Shown one piece after another: positions 8,287 through 15,891 of a stretch of DNA of 51,346 nucleotides (the first letter of the stretch is position 1; each line of letters begins with the position of its first letter). This DNA comes from Agromyces albus (lineage in GTDB: Bacteria > Actinomycetota > Actinomycetes > Actinomycetales > Microbacteriaceae): contig NZ_SDPN01000027.1 of the NCBI RefSeq assembly GCF_004134825.1, positions 1 to 51,346 of the forward strand, written 5' to 3'. The notes beneath the pieces were generated by a model, which saw only the letters and a program-made list of their open reading frames with translations, did no database searches and had not been told where the DNA came from. The position numbers and the translations under genes were made by a program.

Positions 8287-9534
8287 TCAGTTGACCGAGA
8301 CGCCGTCGCTCTTGGTGATGAGCGTCTCGATCGCCGTCTCGCGGTCTTCGCCGTTCAGTGCGATCGAGTTGAGCGCGGTGAGCAGGTCGGCGCCGACGCC
8401 GCCGTCCCAGTTCGGCACGAGCGGCAGGATTCGGGCGTCGGCGAGCTGCTCGGCGTACACCTGCACGAGCGGGTCGGAGAGCAGCGTCTCATCCGCGAGG
8501 GCGTCGACATTCGTGGGCAGTTCGCCGTTGATCTCGAACCACTCGAGCTGCGTCTCGGGCTCGGAGAGGTACTCGAGCAGCTCGAGCGACTGGTCGACCT
8601 GATCGGTGTTGTGCCATACCGCGAGGTTCGAGCCGGCGAACACCGAGGTCGCCGAGCCGGAGCCAGCAGGCACTGGTGACACGGTCCAGCTGCCTTCGAG
8701 CTCGGGGGCGCTGTCGGCGATCGATTTGGCGAGGTACGGTCCGCTGATCAGCATCGGCGCGACGCCGGAGATGAAGCCCTGCGTCTGGTCGAAGTCGCTG
8801 TTGGTCGGCACGCTGCCGTCGGCGTACAGTCCGGTGTAGGTGTCGACAGCCGCGTCGAACTCGGGCGTGTCGAAGTCGACGTTGCCATCGGCGTCGATGA
8901 TGTCGCCGCCGTTCGACCAGGTCATGAAGACGGGCAGCGGGCTGTCCCACTGCGGGATGTAGTAGCCGTACTGACCCTCGCCACGGCCGGCGAGCGTCTT
9001 GGCGTCGGCGCGGAGTTCGTCCCACGTGGCGGGCGGCGCGTCGATGCCGTTCTCGGCCAGGATGTCCGTGCGGGTGAACAGCACTCGGGTGTCGCTGACC
9101 CAGGGGATGCTGACGGTCTCACCATTGACCGCGGACGCTTCGCCGGCGATACCGTCGGGGAAGTTCTCGGCCGCGAGGCCGGGGTGGTCGCCGAGCTGGT
9201 CGTCGAGCGGCATGAGGGCTCCGGCATCCGCGAAGGTGCGCAGCTTCGAGAGGCCGACCTGCAGCAGGTCGGGGCCGGATCCGGATGCCACGGCGGTCGT
9301 CAGTCGCTCGTCGATGCCGTCCCACGGCACCGCGACGACTTCGACCTCGGTGCCGGACTCTTCGACCCAGGGGGCCACGAGCTCTTCGAAGTTCGCGCCC
9401 GAGTCGCCCATGATCCAGACGGTGAGCGGCCCCTCTTCGGCGGCACTGCCGCCTCCGGTGCTGCATCCGCTGACGGCGAGCCCGAGGGCGGTCAGGGTCG
9501 CGGCTGCGGCTGCGGCCTTGATATAGCTCTTCAT
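8287..9534 (-). CDS. Sugar-binding lipoprotein of the ABC transporter
   Basis: A 415-residue family-1 extracellular solute-binding protein. The N-terminus is a lipoprotein signal with lipobox LAVSGC (Cys at about residue 23), so it is anchored to the outer face of the membrane. Characteristic segments include VWIMGDSGANFEELVAPW, the VPWDGIDERLTTAVASGSGPDLLQ core and repeated Trp/Asp-rich sugar-contact regions. The start MKSYIKAAAAAATL has an AAGAGGT site 6 nt upstream; the longer frame back to 9744 lacks a signal peptide. It lies 76 bp downstream of the GH1 gene and is probably transcribed with it. The ligand is likely a beta-gluco-oligosaccharide, judged from the hydrolases around it. Confidence 0.92.
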   Translation of the reverse strand: MKSYIKAAAAAATLTALGLAVSGCSTGGGSAAEEGPLTVWIMGDSGANFEELVAPWVEESGTEVEVVAVPWDGIDERLTTAVASGSGPDLLQVGLSKLRTFADAGALMPLDDQLGDHPGLAAENFPDGIAGEASAVNGETVSIPWVSDTRVLFTRTDILAENGIDAPPATWDELRADAKTLAGRGEGQYGYYIPQWDSPLPVFMTWSNGGDIIDADGNVDFDTPEFDAAVDTYTGLYADGSVPTNSDFDQTQGFISGVAPMLISGPYLAKSIADSAPELEGSWTVSPVPAGSGSATSVFAGSNLAVWHNTDQVDQSLELLEYLSEPETQLEWFEINGELPTNVDALADETLLSDPLVQVYAEQLADARILPLVPNWDGGVGADLLTALNSIALNGEDRETAIETLITKSDGVSVN

Positions 9535-9587
9535 CGAGGTACCTCTTTCGGGTGTGTGTTCCAGTGTGATGTGCGGGGTGGGGCTGA

Positions 9588-9606
9588 GGCGAGTCGGAGA
9601 CTCGCC
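9588..9606 (-). terminator. Short hairpin between GH1 and binding-protein genes
   Basis: GGCGAGTC (9588-9595) and GACTCGCC (9599-9606) form a perfect 8-bp stem with a 3-nt loop, 5 nt after the GH1 stop. There is no T-tract, so it may be an RNA processing or stability element rather than a terminator. Confidence 0.45.
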
Positions 9607-9610
9607 CAGA

Positions 9611-11035
9611 TCAGGCTGTCGTGACGAGCGACTCGAGCTGCGACATCCGCTCGCTGATGAGTCGCCCGTACCAGTGGGCGCTGAGTTTCGGCACGCGACG
9701 CTGGGTCGCGTAGTCGACGAACACGAGGCCGAAGCGCTTGCCATAGCCCTCGGCCCATTCGAAGTTGTCGAGGAACGACCACGCGTAGTAGCCGCGCACG
9801 TCTGCGCCCTGCTCGACGGCCGTGATCACGGCGTCGAGGTAGCCGCGCAGGTACTCGACGCGAGCCGTGTCGACGACATCGCCGTCGGGGTCGACGTAGT
9901 CGTGGTAGCTCGCGCCGTTCTCGGTGATGAGGATCGGCAGGCTCGTGAAGTCTCGCGCGACACGCGTCAGCACGGCCGTGAGCGACTCGGGGATCACCGA
10001 CCAGCCGAATGACGTCGTGGCGGGCTCGACGGCTCGCTCGACGAGACGCAGCGGGCCGCCCGCCTCATCGTGTGCGGCGGTCACACGCTGGTAGTGGTTC
10101 ACGCCGGCGAAGTCGGTCGGCGCGGCGATGAGGCGCAGATCGCCCGGACGGATCACGGAGTTGAGGTCGTCGCCGAGCGTGCGCCGGACAGCCGCGGAGT
10201 AGTCGCCGAGGTACACCGGGTCGAGGAAGACGCGGTTGCTCGCGGCATCGAGGCGCTCGGCCGCTGCCACGTCGTCGAAGGAGTCGCTGGCGGGAAGCAC
10301 GTCGGTGACGATGTTCGCGATGCCGACGCGAGCACCGGGTGCGACCGCGCGGATCGCCACGACCGCGAGGCCGTGAGCGACGTTGAGGTGATGGGCGGCG
10401 GCGATGGCGGCACCCCAGTCTCGTCGACCGGGCGCGTGGGCGCCGTGACCGTAGCCGAGGAAGGACGAGCACCACGGCTCGTTGAGGGTGATCCAGTCGT
10501 CGGCGAGGTCGCCGAGAGCGGCGACGGTGCGTCCCGCATAGTCGGCGAAGCGCTCGGCAGTCGCCCGCACCGGCCAGCCGCCGGCGTCTTCGAGGGGCTG
10601 CGGGAGATCCCAGTGGTAGAGCGTCACGAGCGGGCGGATGCCTCGTGCCCGTGCACCCTCGAGCAACGACCGGTAGAAGGACACGGCATCGGGATTCAGC
10701 TCGCCCGAGCCGCTCGGTTGCAGGCGAGACCACGACACCGACAGGCGATAATCGCGGATGCCGAGCCCGACCATGAGGTCGAGGTCGGCCTCCCACCGGT
10801 GGTAGTGGTCGCACGCGATGTCGCCGTTGTCGCCGTTCGCGGTGAGGCCGGGAGTGTGCGAGAACGAATCCCAGATGCTCGGCCCGCGGCCGCCCTCGCG
10901 TGCTGCGCCCTCGATCTGGTACGCCGCAGTCGAGACGCCGAGGCGGAAGTCGGCCGGGAGAATGGCGAGGCGGTCAGGACCGAGGGTGGGCGCTTGGTCG
11001 AGGCGGGCCTGCTGGCGGCGTGAGGGGTTCGTCAT
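9611..11035 (-). CDS. GH1 beta-glucosidase
   Basis: A 474-residue family-1 glycosidase, the normal length. The N-terminal signature FRLGVSTAAYQIEGAA, the acid/base E186 in TLNEP and the nucleophile E372 in LITENG are intact, as is the C-terminal YYAWSFLDNFEWAEGYGKRFG. No signal peptide, so it works in the cytoplasm, splitting beta-linked gluco-oligosaccharides to glucose. It is the first gene of the apparent operon GH1, binding protein, two permeases, GH5, ROK. The ATG at 11033-11035 was chosen because the promoter at 11076-11103 rules out the longer frame to 11158. The ribosome-binding site is weak (GAGAGCACC). Confidence 0.93.
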   Translation of the reverse strand: MTNPSRRQQARLDQAPTLGPDRLAILPADFRLGVSTAAYQIEGAAREGGRGPSIWDSFSHTPGLTANGDNGDIACDHYHRWEADLDLMVGLGIRDYRLSVSWSRLQPSGSGELNPDAVSFYRSLLEGARARGIRPLVTLYHWDLPQPLEDAGGWPVRATAERFADYAGRTVAALGDLADDWITLNEPWCSSFLGYGHGAHAPGRRDWGAAIAAAHHLNVAHGLAVVAIRAVAPGARVGIANIVTDVLPASDSFDDVAAAERLDAASNRVFLDPVYLGDYSAAVRRTLGDDLNSVIRPGDLRLIAAPTDFAGVNHYQRVTAAHDEAGGPLRLVERAVEPATTSFGWSVIPESLTAVLTRVARDFTSLPILITENGASYHDYVDPDGDVVDTARVEYLRGYLDAVITAVEQGADVRGYYAWSFLDNFEWAEGYGKRFGLVFVDYATQRRVPKLSAHWYGRLISERMSQLESLVTTA

Positions 11036-11067
11036 CGAACTGGTGCTCTCATTCGGTCGGATTACTT

Positions 11068-11088
11068 TACGTATTAGTCTAAGACGTA
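11068..11088. promoter_or_regulatory. Palindromic operator O1 on the GH1-operon promoter
   Basis: TACGTATTAG (11068-11077), one central base, then CTAAGACGTA (11079-11088): 10-bp arms with a single mismatch. It covers the -10 element of the GH1 promoter, the classic place for a repressor site. A related copy lies at 14082-14102 upstream of the secreted GH5 (15 of 21 positions identical). The ROK protein encoded at the end of the operon is the likely binder. Confidence 0.65.
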
Positions 11089-11103
11089 TTCTTGCGGCGT
11101 CAA
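11076..11103 (-). promoter_or_regulatory. Promoter of the GH1-ABC-GH5-ROK operon
   Basis: On the minus strand, TTGACG (complement of 11098-11103), a 16-bp spacer and TAGACT (complement of 11076-11081) match the housekeeping sigma consensus at 5/6 and 4/6 positions. The -10 lies about 40 bp before the GH1 start codon and is embedded in the palindrome O1. Confidence 0.6.
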
Positions 11104-11165
11104 GTCCGGTTTTCATCGGGGCGTCGAGTCGTGAGTCGCGACCCGGCGCCCCGAGCATCCGACCG

Positions 11166-14006
11166 TCAATACGACGAGTAGACGGTCACCTCATCGATGC
11201 TCCACCACTGGGGCGCGACGCCCGTCTGGGTGATGCGGACGTACCGGGCAGCTGCGGGCTCGATCGAGATCGGCCGCTTCCAGCCGTACGCGATGCCGGT
11301 TGCCGCCGATGTCCAGTTCGAGCCCTCGAGCGATACCTCGACATGGAACCCGCGCGGATAATCCCATCGGGAACCCGACGGGGTCTGCACCGTCACCATC
11401 GCCACCTGCTGGGTGGCGCCCAGGTCGATGCGATACCACTCGCCGCCGGCCATCGCCTGCCCGCTGCTCCACGCGGTGCCGTTCGCCCCGTCGATTCCGG
11501 CGGCAGGCGACGTGCCGCCCGCGGTGGACGAAGCCGTCGCGGTCCAGCCGGTGTGGCTGATCGCGGCGGGCGCGAAGGTGTCGAGTCCGCCGGCGTACTT
11601 CTCGATCGTCTCGACGAATCGGGTGTTCTGCGTGAACGCCCCGGTGCCGAATCGGCCGACCTTTTCGATGTAGGTCGCGGCATCGTCGCTATTGATGACG
11701 GGCACCGGGGCGGGGTTGTCGTAGTACAGGCCCCAGTACGCGAAGCCGTCGTTCGCCGCTCCCCTGACCTTGTAGCTCCAGTTCGTCCACGAGACATCCG
11801 ACGCATTCAGTCCGGCCATGAACCGAGCCCAGACGTCGTCGTTGTAGTAGAGCGAGTACTCGCCGTAGAGCATCGGGACACCCGTGTTCGACAGCTTCGT
11901 CGCGAGCCCGTCGAGCTCATTGGTGACGAGCTGGTTCTGCGCCGTCCAATCCTTCGAGTTGGGCATGTCGTACGGGTGATACTCGTACATCACGTTGGTC
12001 CATCCGTATGTGGACGGGTGCGCGAGCGCGTTGACGCCGAAGAAGGCGCCGAGCACGATCAAGTGGTCGGCGTCGATGGCGCGCACCGCGTCGTAGAGCC
12101 GGTCGTAGTAGTCACTCTTCTGGGCCACGTCGTCGGCGTCCTCGCCGTAGTCGATGAGGGGCTCGTTGATGAGGTCGTAGCCGGCGACGGTCGGGTTGCC
12201 TTCATAGCGGGTGGCGATCTCCTCCCAGATGTCGACGACCCAGTCCTGGTAGCTGGCACTGCCCCAGAATCCGTTCGGGTTCGGGCCGATGCGTCCGCAG
12301 CTGCCCCACGGGCATCCGCCACCGGGCACGGTGTGGAGATCGACGAGCACGTAGATCCCGCGCTGGCCCGCCTCGTCGATGAGCCAGTCGATCTTCTCCC
12401 ACGGGTTCGACTTCCAGGTGCCGTCGAGGTTGAGGAACGTCATCCAGCTGATCGGCAGGCGAATGACGTTCATGCCGGCGGCTGCGATGTTGTCGAGGTC
12501 GGACTCGACGAGCCACGTGTCTTGGTGGGCATCGATGATCGACTGTGCACCGGCTTCGCCGAAGCGGGTGGCCATGGTGTTGTTCAGCGAGTAGTCGTCG
12601 TTGTAGAGGCCGGCGGTGAGCTCGCCGATCGACCACCACTGTGCCGCCGATCCCGTCTGGGTGAGACGGAAGTACCGAGCCGCCTGAGCATTGAACCCGA
12701 TGGTGGTGGCCTTCCGCGTGCCGACGCCCGTCGCGACCGAGCTCCACGACGCACCGTCGCGGGAGAGCTCGAGGTGGTAGCCGCGCGCCCAGTCGTTCTC
12801 GTCGGTGGAGTTCTTCGCGGTGTCGGTGGTCACGTTGTTCAGGGTGAGGAGTGCACCCATGTCGACCTGGATCGATTGGCCCGGCGCCTGCGCGGCGCCG
12901 CTGGTCCAGCGGGTTCCGGTGTTCGAGTCGGTGAGGTTCGCGGTCGCCCCGCCGACGGAGGAGGTGACAGTCCATCCGCCCCGGTCGATGGCGGTGCCAG
13001 CATGGATCGCGATCTCGGCGATGGACCACCACTGACCGGATGAACCATTCGAAACGATCTTCAGGTACCGGCCGCTCTTCGAGCCTTGGAAGTCTGCCTG
13101 GTTGATCCGGCCGTTGCCGTACCCGGTCGCCACGTGCGTGAACGTCGAATTGTCCCAGGAGACGAACACGTCCCAGATCCGAGGGTAGTCGTTCGCGGTG
13201 CCGGCTCCCGCGTCGAACAGCACCTTGTCCATATCGACGTTGCGACCGAGGTCGACGGTGAAGCTCTGTCCGGGAGTCTGTGCTGCGCCGCTCTGCCAGA
13301 CGGTGGAGACATCGCCGTCGAGCGCCATGCTCGGGCTTGTCCAACTCGCCGAGTTCGATGCGGAGGCGGTGTGCGCGCCGTTGTGGAGGGCGGGGTCGTT
13401 GAAGAGGTTGATCTCACCGACGGACCACTTCACGCCGGCAGTGCCGGTCTGCTTGACGCGGACGTGCCGCGCGATCTGCGGGCTGAATCTCACCGTCGAG
13501 ACACCGTCGATGCCAGGCTGGCTTGCCACGCTCTTCCACGTCGAGCCGTTGGATGAAACCTCGACTGCGATCGCGCGCGGGTGCTCCCCCGAAGCGGCAG
13601 TGTTGTCCATCGAGAGTCGGTTGAACACCGTCGGCGCGCCGAGGTCGAGTCGAAGCCATTCGTCGCCCGACTGGTTGCCTCCCGTCACCCAGGTGGATGA
13701 CCCGGATCCATCGAGCGCGTTCGCAGCCGTGCCGGACGAGGCGGTCGCGGACCATCCCGTTCGGTCGACGGCGAACTCGCCGAGCGGGGACATCCAGTCC
13801 TCTTGGGCGAGCCATCCGCCGACGTTCGTACCCCGAAGGTTGATGGTGCTGCCGGCACCGGAGTCGGTCTTCAGGACGTTGCCGGCGGCCTTGATGAAAT
13901 CGTCCGATCCCAGTGGTTCGGCGGCCGCCGCGGTCGGGGGGATGACGAGGCTCGCTGCGAGCACCGCGACAGCGGTCGCGACGGCGCCTCTTAGGGATGT
14001 TCTCAT
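11166..14006 (-). CDS. Secreted GH5 glucanase with three discoidin domains inserted in the catalytic domain
   Basis: A 946-residue exported protein: signal peptide about 1-29 (cleavage after PTAAAA). The first GH5 strand, INLRGTNVGGWLAQEDWMSP, sits at residues 55-74. Three F5/8-type C (discoidin/CBM32-like) domains follow at about 82-201, 210-335 and 341-465, each ending near a WWSIAEI- or KWSVGEI-like strand. The GH5 barrel then resumes at about 467 (YNDDYSLNNTMATRFGE), with RLPISW, DLHTVPGG, acid/base E615 in INEP and nucleophile E716 in MLYGEYS. A fourth F5/8 C domain ends the protein (about 815-946). The catalytic part resembles exo-beta-1,3-/1,6-glucanases, where the first strand is normally followed directly by the barrel. 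An AAGGAGG site precedes the ATG. It probably attacks insoluble beta-glucan outside the cell. Confidence 0.9.
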   Translation of the reverse strand: MRTSLRGAVATAVAVLAASLVIPPTAAAAEPLGSDDFIKAAGNVLKTDSGAGSTINLRGTNVGGWLAQEDWMSPLGEFAVDRTGWSATASSGTAANALDGSGSSTWVTGGNQSGDEWLRLDLGAPTVFNRLSMDNTAASGEHPRAIAVEVSSNGSTWKSVASQPGIDGVSTVRFSPQIARHVRVKQTGTAGVKWSVGEINLFNDPALHNGAHTASASNSASWTSPSMALDGDVSTVWQSGAAQTPGQSFTVDLGRNVDMDKVLFDAGAGTANDYPRIWDVFVSWDNSTFTHVATGYGNGRINQADFQGSKSGRYLKIVSNGSSGQWWSIAEIAIHAGTAIDRGGWTVTSSVGGATANLTDSNTGTRWTSGAAQAPGQSIQVDMGALLTLNNVTTDTAKNSTDENDWARGYHLELSRDGASWSSVATGVGTRKATTIGFNAQAARYFRLTQTGSAAQWWSIGELTAGLYNDDYSLNNTMATRFGEAGAQSIIDAHQDTWLVESDLDNIAAAGMNVIRLPISWMTFLNLDGTWKSNPWEKIDWLIDEAGQRGIYVLVDLHTVPGGGCPWGSCGRIGPNPNGFWGSASYQDWVVDIWEEIATRYEGNPTVAGYDLINEPLIDYGEDADDVAQKSDYYDRLYDAVRAIDADHLIVLGAFFGVNALAHPSTYGWTNVMYEYHPYDMPNSKDWTAQNQLVTNELDGLATKLSNTGVPMLYGEYSLYYNDDVWARFMAGLNASDVSWTNWSYKVRGAANDGFAYWGLYYDNPAPVPVINSDDAATYIEKVGRFGTGAFTQNTRFVETIEKYAGGLDTFAPAAISHTGWTATASSTAGGTSPAAGIDGANGTAWSSGQAMAGGEWYRIDLGATQQVAMVTVQTPSGSRWDYPRGFHVEVSLEGSNWTSAATGIAYGWKRPISIEPAAARYVRITQTGVAPQWWSIDEVTVYSSY

Positions 14007-14081
14007 GATCCTCCTTGATCATCCGAACACCGTGGCTCGGCATTCGGGGCGGTCGGTCGCGATGCGACCACGACGTTTACA

Positions 14082-14102
14082 TATGTTTTAGCCCAATACG
14101 TG
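14082..14102. promoter_or_regulatory. Palindromic operator O2 upstream of the secreted GH5
   Basis: TATGTTTTAG (14082-14091), a central C and CCAATACGTG (14093-14102) match operator O1 at 15 of 21 positions, including the TTAG/ACGT cores. It lies in an AT-rich island about 80 bp before the GH5 start codon, in a region otherwise very GC-rich. A weak TTGGTT-N17-TAAAAC promoter can be read across it on the minus strand. Confidence 0.5.
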
Positions 14103-14189
14103 AATTAAACCAAGCAACAGTCTTGCGCTCGCCCGAAACCGTCTGGGCGCAGCGACGTCAAGTTGTGCGCGAAATCAGCTGCGCGCGTG

Positions 14190-15788
14190 TCAGGAATCCG
14201 GAGTGAGCGCCGCCCATGAGATTGTGCTCAGCGAAGAAGCCGGCACGTCGACGCCGAGTGATCGGCGGTCGTCCCCGACCTCGATCGACCGAGGGACCCC
14301 CGCGGAATTCCACACGAGCAGCACGGTCTCACCCTCAGGAGTCGCGAACGCCACGTGCTGCAGTTCCGCGTCGGTGGACGACGACTCGACGCGTATCGAC
14401 CCGGGCGGGAGGTAACGTGCGGCGTGGGCGAGCATGAAGTACTCGGCATTGCGCGTCACGGTGCCGTCGGCGCCCAGGGTCACAACGCCTGAGCACGTTT
14501 CGCAGCCGCCACGGTGCGGCCCGCTGTGCTCATCGAGCACCAGGTTCCACGTCAGCACGCCGGCCGCACGATTACGGAGCGAACCGATGAGCACGTTCGT
14601 GGTCTGCCATGCGAAGGTGTCGGCGAAGACCTTCTCCGGCGAGTCTCCGGGAGCGCTCGAACCCGAGCACTCCGTGACCCAGATCTCGATGTCGGGGAAC
14701 TGCTCCCAGAGCCGGCTCTGCGCTGAGGCGTCACCCGAATAGCAGTGGAAGGCGATTCCGTCGATCCACTCTGCAGCAGGTGTGCGCAACAGGTCGGCAG
14801 GATATTGGTACGCGGGGTCCTCTCCTTCGGGCGTCGTGGCGGCGTCTCCCGGATTCAGTTCCCAGTTGTGATCGAAGCCCAGGATCGCGGTGTCGTGGCC
14901 GGCCGCGTCCAGGGCGGGGCCGAGTCTCTCGATGAGCTTGGCCTCCTGCCAGACCGGCATGTCGGTTCCGGGGTAGCCGTCGGGGTGACGATACTGCGGC
15001 TCGTTCTGCACCGTGAGCGCGTCGATCTCCAGGCCGGCGGCGCGGTATTCCTCGACGAAACGCACCAGATACGCGGAGTACGTCTCGTAGGCGCGGTCCT
15101 CGTCGAGGAGTCGGCCACCCTCGAGGCTGCCGCTCGTCTTCATCCACGCCGGTGGGCTCCACGGCGACGCGATCAACCGCAATTCGGGGTTGATGGCGAG
15201 CACTTCCTGGAGCATGGGTATCAGGGCGTGACGATCAGGGTCGATGCTGAAGCGTTCGAGTTCCCAGTCGGTCTCGCCGACGGCGACGTCATCGAACGTG
15301 AATGCGTCCGTATCAACGAAGTCGGATGCCCCGATGGGCAGCCGTAGTGTTGAGAGTCGCACCGGCCCGTCAGGGTCGAACAGCTCTTCGAGCAGCGCGG
15401 TTCTCTCGTCGCCGGGCATGCTGGCGAGCAGGTCGGCCGAGGAATGCGTCATCGCCGCCCCGAAGCCGTCGACGCGCTGCTGCTCGGCGCGCGGATCGAT
15501 GGAGATGTCGACGTCGGGATCGGCCTCGCCCTCAGAGGATGCCCCGGCGCCGACCTCGAGGGTGCGCATCGGCTCGCCGCCGTCGATGCTCGTCGTCACC
15601 CCCGTAGCACCCGGCTCCCCTTCTGGCGCCAGCGTCGTGTTCGTCGGCAGCGACGGGGACGGCGATGTGCGCGGGTTCATCCAGACCGTTGCGATCAGCA
15701 CCAAGACGATCACTGCCGTGATCGCCGCGACACCCGCAACGATCCACCGGCGCGACGCTGGGGCACGGAACTGGCGCATCCTTTTCAT
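14190..15788 (-). CDS. Membrane-anchored GH30 glucanase
   Basis: A 532-residue protein with a single N-terminal membrane helix (about residues 14-36) and no clear signal-peptidase site, so it is probably tethered outside the cell by this segment. After an acidic linker (about 40-95) comes a GH30 barrel: QRVDGFGAAMTHSSADLL, LIASPWSPPAWMKTSGS, acid/base E263 in VQNEP and nucleophile E373 in WVTECSGS, followed by the usual C-terminal beta-sandwich. Bacterial and fungal relatives with this SPPAWMKT motif include glucosylceramidases and endo-beta-1,6-glucanases (GH30 subfamily 3). The surrounding beta-glucan genes favour beta-1,6-glucanase. Strong AAGGAGG site 5 nt before ATG; it lies downstream of the GH3 gene with a hairpin between. 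Confidence 0.87.
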   Translation of the reverse strand: MKRMRQFRAPASRRWIVAGVAAITAVIVLVLIATVWMNPRTSPSPSLPTNTTLAPEGEPGATGVTTSIDGGEPMRTLEVGAGASSEGEADPDVDISIDPRAEQQRVDGFGAAMTHSSADLLASMPGDERTALLEELFDPDGPVRLSTLRLPIGASDFVDTDAFTFDDVAVGETDWELERFSIDPDRHALIPMLQEVLAINPELRLIASPWSPPAWMKTSGSLEGGRLLDEDRAYETYSAYLVRFVEEYRAAGLEIDALTVQNEPQYRHPDGYPGTDMPVWQEAKLIERLGPALDAAGHDTAILGFDHNWELNPGDAATTPEGEDPAYQYPADLLRTPAAEWIDGIAFHCYSGDASAQSRLWEQFPDIEIWVTECSGSSAPGDSPEKVFADTFAWQTTNVLIGSLRNRAAGVLTWNLVLDEHSGPHRGGCETCSGVVTLGADGTVTRNAEYFMLAHAARYLPPGSIRVESSSTDAELQHVAFATPEGETVLLVWNSAGVPRSIEVGDDRRSLGVDVPASSLSTISWAALTPDS

Positions 15789-15833
15789 CGCTCCTCCTTG
15801 AGTATCGGATCAGGGCTGAACGGTGAACCCGCG

Positions 15834-15877
15834 CACACGTCGGCGCCCGACACCAGGGTGCCGGACACCGACGTGTG
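15834..15877 (-). terminator. Long hairpin between GH3 and GH30 genes
   Basis: Arms 15834-15854 and 15857-15877 pair over 21 bp with three G-U wobbles; the outer ten pairs (CACACGTCGG) are perfect. It begins 14 nt after the GH3 stop. There is no T-run, as is common for actinobacterial terminators. Read-through into the GH30 gene remains possible. Confidence 0.7.
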
Positions 15878-15891
15878 TGAAGCCAGATGGA

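Noticed and set aside
10818..13043. A 741-codon plus-strand open frame
   Set aside because: Antisense to the GH1 and split GH5 genes; no start signal, no domain, mirror-frame composition.
12600..13800. The three discoidin segments of the GH5 as recent tandem DNA duplications
   Set aside because: They share only short motifs at protein level (WWSI or KWSV, DLG) and differ throughout in nucleotide sequence, so they are old domains and not a fresh repeat.
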